A stretch of DNA of 15,033 nucleotides from CAZQLE01 sp964593905 (lineage in GTDB: Bacteria > Chloroflexota > Anaerolineae > Anaerolineales > Anaerolineaceae). The stretch's first letter is position 1. Each line of letters begins with the position of its first letter. The notes below the pieces were generated by a model. It was not told the origin of the DNA, did no database searches, and saw nothing but the letters and a program-made list of their open reading frames with translations. The position numbers and the translations under genes were made by a program. Of this stretch, positions 13,097 through 15,033 are shown piece by piece. The stretch lies in NCBI GenBank assembly GCA_964593905.1, contig CAZQLE010000085.1, forward strand, positions 1-15,033, in the 5' to 3' direction.

Positions 13097-14134
13097 CTAC
13101 AACGGTTGATCCAATTTACGACTTAATTGCAGCGGGTTGCGACGATATTCAGCGGACTTCAGGCTTCCATTGGTTAGCCCGATCAACGTCTCGGTCAACA
13201 GGCGGTTAACCGGGGTGTTAACCCCGTGTTTTGCGGCCTGGCGGACCACCGCTCCGTTCAAATAATCCACCTCAGTCTGGCCGCGGCCCGAGTGAAAATC
13301 AATATAAAAAGACGGCATCTTACCGCCGCGACCTTTGCCCACCGAACGGGTGAGCAAAAGCTGGCTTAACCGATCGGGCAGCCGCTGAACTGCAAAGGCC
13401 AGCAACCTGACCGGTGTGCCCGGCAAATTCATCACTGGAATGCCCGCGGCAGCCATCACCTGCAATGCTTCGCGCAGTTGGTTGCGCTCCAAATGGTAGG
13501 CTGTACGGTCGGCAAAGATTTCAGCCGGGGTCATTTCGAGAATGGCCGATGAAGCGTTCGCCACCAGGTTGGTCAGCATCTTTGACCATTTCATCGATCG
13601 CGCATCGCCCAGCGACACTGCTTTCAGGCCTGCTCCATCCAGGGCCGCAGCCAGCTTTTGCGACAAAGGGTGCCCCGCAGCCACACCAACGCCGCGCAGC
13701 CGTTCCACTTGAATGGAACCCTGCCGGCTTTTTCCAATCGCGGTGGTCACGGTTCCCGCAATCACACGCGCCGCGCCGAACCGTTCGGCAATAAGCGCTT
13801 CATTATCAACCCCATTTTGAAGGCAAAGAATCGGGGGAATCAAGTCTGCATATGGGGTCAGAGATTCGAGCAGCGCAAGCGTATCAAACGATTTTACGGC
13901 CAGAACCGCAGCATCAAAGGGAGACTGCTGCGACAACTCAGCCGGAGAGACCATCACCTGCGGGTTTTCCACCCGCAGCATTTGCCCGGCGTGGCCCACC
14001 ACAGCCATACCGGCGCTGCGAATCCGCCCGGCAGCTTCAGGGCGTTCAAGATAGGCAACTTCATGCCCCGCGCTTTCCAGGCTGACACCAATATAAGTCC
14101 CAATTGCCCCGGCTCCAAAACATAAAAATCTCAT
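13097..14134 (-). CDS. panE: 2-dehydropantoate 2-reductase (ketopantoate reductase) family protein
   Basis: This 345-residue protein is in the PanE/ApbA family, which reduces 2-dehydropantoate to pantoate with NADPH in pantothenate and CoA synthesis. The Rossmann motif GAGAIG is at 7-12. KSFDT (81-85) and LQNGVDNE (105-112) shape the cofactor and substrate site, with Asn107 in the usual position. KWSKMLTNLVANASSA (182-197) carries the probable catalytic Lys185. GRGQTEVDYLNGAVV supplies the C-terminal acid and Asn. Paralogues acting on other 2-oxo acids exist and no pan genes are adjacent, so the exact substrate is likely rather than certain. Length is about 40 residues above E. coli PanE. ATG 14134 overlaps the fmt stop as ATGA and has GGAGG 4 nt upstream, inside fmt's last codons. 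Confidence 0.82.
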   Translation of the reverse strand: MRFLCFGAGAIGTYIGVSLESAGHEVAYLERPEAAGRIRSAGMAVVGHAGQMLRVENPQVMVSPAELSQQSPFDAAVLAVKSFDTLALLESLTPYADLIPPILCLQNGVDNEALIAERFGAARVIAGTVTTAIGKSRQGSIQVERLRGVGVAAGHPLSQKLAAALDGAGLKAVSLGDARSMKWSKMLTNLVANASSAILEMTPAEIFADRTAYHLERNQLREALQVMAAAGIPVMNLPGTPVRLLAFAVQRLPDRLSQLLLTRSVGKGRGGKMPSFYIDFHSGRGQTEVDYLNGAVVRQAAKHGVNTPVNRLLTETLIGLTNGSLKSAEYRRNPLQLSRKLDQPL

Positions 14135-15033
14135 GCGTCCTCCAACCACCCCCGCGCACCGTTAAGAAAAACCTGTCCTGTCATGGCCTTTTTCCCTGCC
14201 GGTTGAACCTCATCCAGCACCAGCCAGCCCAGACTGGTGCCCAGGGCAGGTTGTTTTTGAATGACCGCATGTTTGCCCGTTACTGCAGGGGCCATGTGCA
14301 CATGTGCACGGTGAATTTTTATGGCTTCGCCCTGCCAGAGAAAATAGGCCGACGGCCAGGGAGAAAACGCCCGCACATACCGCTCGAGTACTTCTGCGCT
14401 AAAACTCAGGTCAAGCAGGCCTTCCTCTTTTTTAATCATCCCGGCATAGGTCGCCAGAGAATCATCCTGCGGACGGGGCAGCCGTTTTCCGGTCAAATAT
14501 TCGGGCAGGGTCTCAATGAGCAATTCAGCGCCAAGCTCGGCCAGGCGCACGGTTAATGAACCCGCCGTATCTTCTGCTGTGATCGGTAAACTGCGGCTGG
14601 AGATCATATCACCCGTATCCAGCCCAGCCGCCATTTTCATAATGGTCACCCCGCTCTCAGCATCACCGTGCAAAATGGCTGCCTGAATGGGCGCTGCGCC
14701 GCGCCAGCGAGGCAAAAGCGAGGCGTGAACGTTTATACACCCAAAGCGGGGTAAATCCAACACGTTCTTGCGCAAGAGTTGACCGTAAGCCGCAACCACA
14801 ATCAGGTCGGGGTTCCACAGCAGCAGGGTCTCAAAAACACCCGCCTCTTTAAGCTTTTCCGGCTGAATCACCGGCAAGTTCAGGCCCAGCGCAGCCAGTT
14901 TAACCGCCGGGGGGGTTAAAGATTTTCCCCGACCGGCCGGCCGGTCGGGCTGTGTTACCACCCCGACCACGCGGGTCTGTGCAGCCAGAGCATTCAACGA
15001 GGGCACAGCAAAATCGGGCGAGCCCATGAAAAC
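14131..15033 (-). CDS. fmt: Methionyl-tRNA formyltransferase, 5' end cut by window edge
   Basis: The protein formylates initiator Met-tRNA using 10-formyltetrahydrofolate. Visible motifs are PDRPAGRGK near the N-terminus, the catalytic block INVHASLLPRWRGAAPI with the Asn and His of the active site, and GLDTGD with the catalytic Asp. The C-terminal OB-fold-like domain that binds tRNA follows (ending GWLEDA). The first ATG in the window is at 15027, but the frame stays open to the edge and reads Val-Phe before MGSPDF; family members begin about M-R-I-V-F-M-G-T-P-D-F. The true start is therefore almost certainly a few bases beyond 15033. It is the first gene of a pair with panE, coupled by ATGA. 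A def gene often lies upstream of fmt and may be just outside the window. Confidence 0.96.
   Translation of the reverse strand, partial: VFMGSPDFAVPSLNALAAQTRVVGVVTQPDRPAGRGKSLTPPAVKLAALGLNLPVIQPEKLKEAGVFETLLLWNPDLIVVAAYGQLLRKNVLDLPRFGCINVHASLLPRWRGAAPIQAAILHGDAESGVTIMKMAAGLDTGDMISSRSLPITAEDTAGSLTVRLAELGAELLIETLPEYLTGKRLPRPQDDSLATYAGMIKKEEGLLDLSFSAEVLERYVRAFSPWPSAYFLWQGEAIKIHRAHVHMAPAVTGKHAVIQKQPALGTSLGWLVLDEVQPAGKKAMTGQVFLNGARGWLEDA

Noticed and set aside
13203..13226. Nested GTTAAC repeats and a CGGGGT hairpin.
   Set aside because: Within panE coding for a conserved Asn-Thr-Pro-Val-Asn stretch, far from any gene end.
14296..14309. A 14-bp perfect palindrome, GTGCACATGTGCAC.
   Set aside because: It lies inside fmt and encodes His/Val/Ala/Arg residues; a chance result of alternating codons.
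14928..14949. A perfect 22-bp GC-rich palindrome on the minus-strand fmt gene.
   Set aside because: It encodes the conserved PDRPAGR motif of Fmt; GC-rich codons for Pro, Arg, Ala and Gly produce the symmetry. No sign of a binding site.

Overview
This window looks like the chromosome of an anaerobic Chloroflexota bacterium, most like Anaerolineae. That is an inference from the style of the housekeeping genes, such as a zinc-ribbon TrmH methyltransferase, a leaderless mutS promoter and an unusual LCP protein. It is not a database result. Most of the window holds ordinary chromosomal genes. The left third, about 1 to 5706, is an accessory block that reads as one operon on the minus strand.

Region 1 (5706 down to 1, minus strand) is a candidate ribosomally made, post-translationally modified peptide (RiPP) cluster. 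A good sigma-70-type promoter (5706-5678) lies just beyond the terminator of the upstream lcp gene. In transcription order the operon holds: a PqqD-like recognition protein (5475-5164), a radical SAM/SPASM enzyme (5177-4074), a second radical SAM/SPASM enzyme (4077-2938), a second PqqD-like protein (2944-2690), a 90-residue candidate precursor peptide with four Cys-x-x-Gly motifs (2589-2317), an HPr-kinase-like ATPase (2301-1435), a soluble S24/S26-type peptidase (1438-863) and an ABC exporter cut by the window edge (866-1). Several junctions are ATGA overlaps, so the genes are probably translationally coupled. The likely workflow is: PqqD domains present the precursor leader to the radical SAM enzymes, these cross-link or otherwise change the core, the kinase-like protein may phosphorylate it, the peptidase may remove the leader, and the ABC protein may export the product. 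The layout resembles the SynChlorMet cassettes (two PqqE-like proteins plus a PqqD homologue), for which I recall that no precursor was assigned.

Region 2 (5790-7896, minus strand) has a divergent LytR-CpsA-Psr protein with a clear terminator, and an unrecognised protein that is probably a TIM barrel with a C-terminal membrane anchor.

Region 3 (8078-11515, plus strand) has a SpoU/TrmH RNA methyltransferase with an N-terminal zinc ribbon, followed by mutS. The mutS promoter places the transcription start on the ATG itself.

Region 4 (11521-15033) has a four-helix membrane protein that converges on mutS with only 5 bp between them, a divergently transcribed pterin-4a-carbinolamine dehydratase, and a minus-strand pair, fmt (start beyond the window edge) and a panE-like reductase, joined by an ATGA overlap.

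No tRNA, rRNA, CRISPR array, insertion sequence or transposase was seen. The only gene-free stretch above 300 bases is 5476-5789, which holds the lcp terminator, the cluster promoter and a leader with an inverted repeat.
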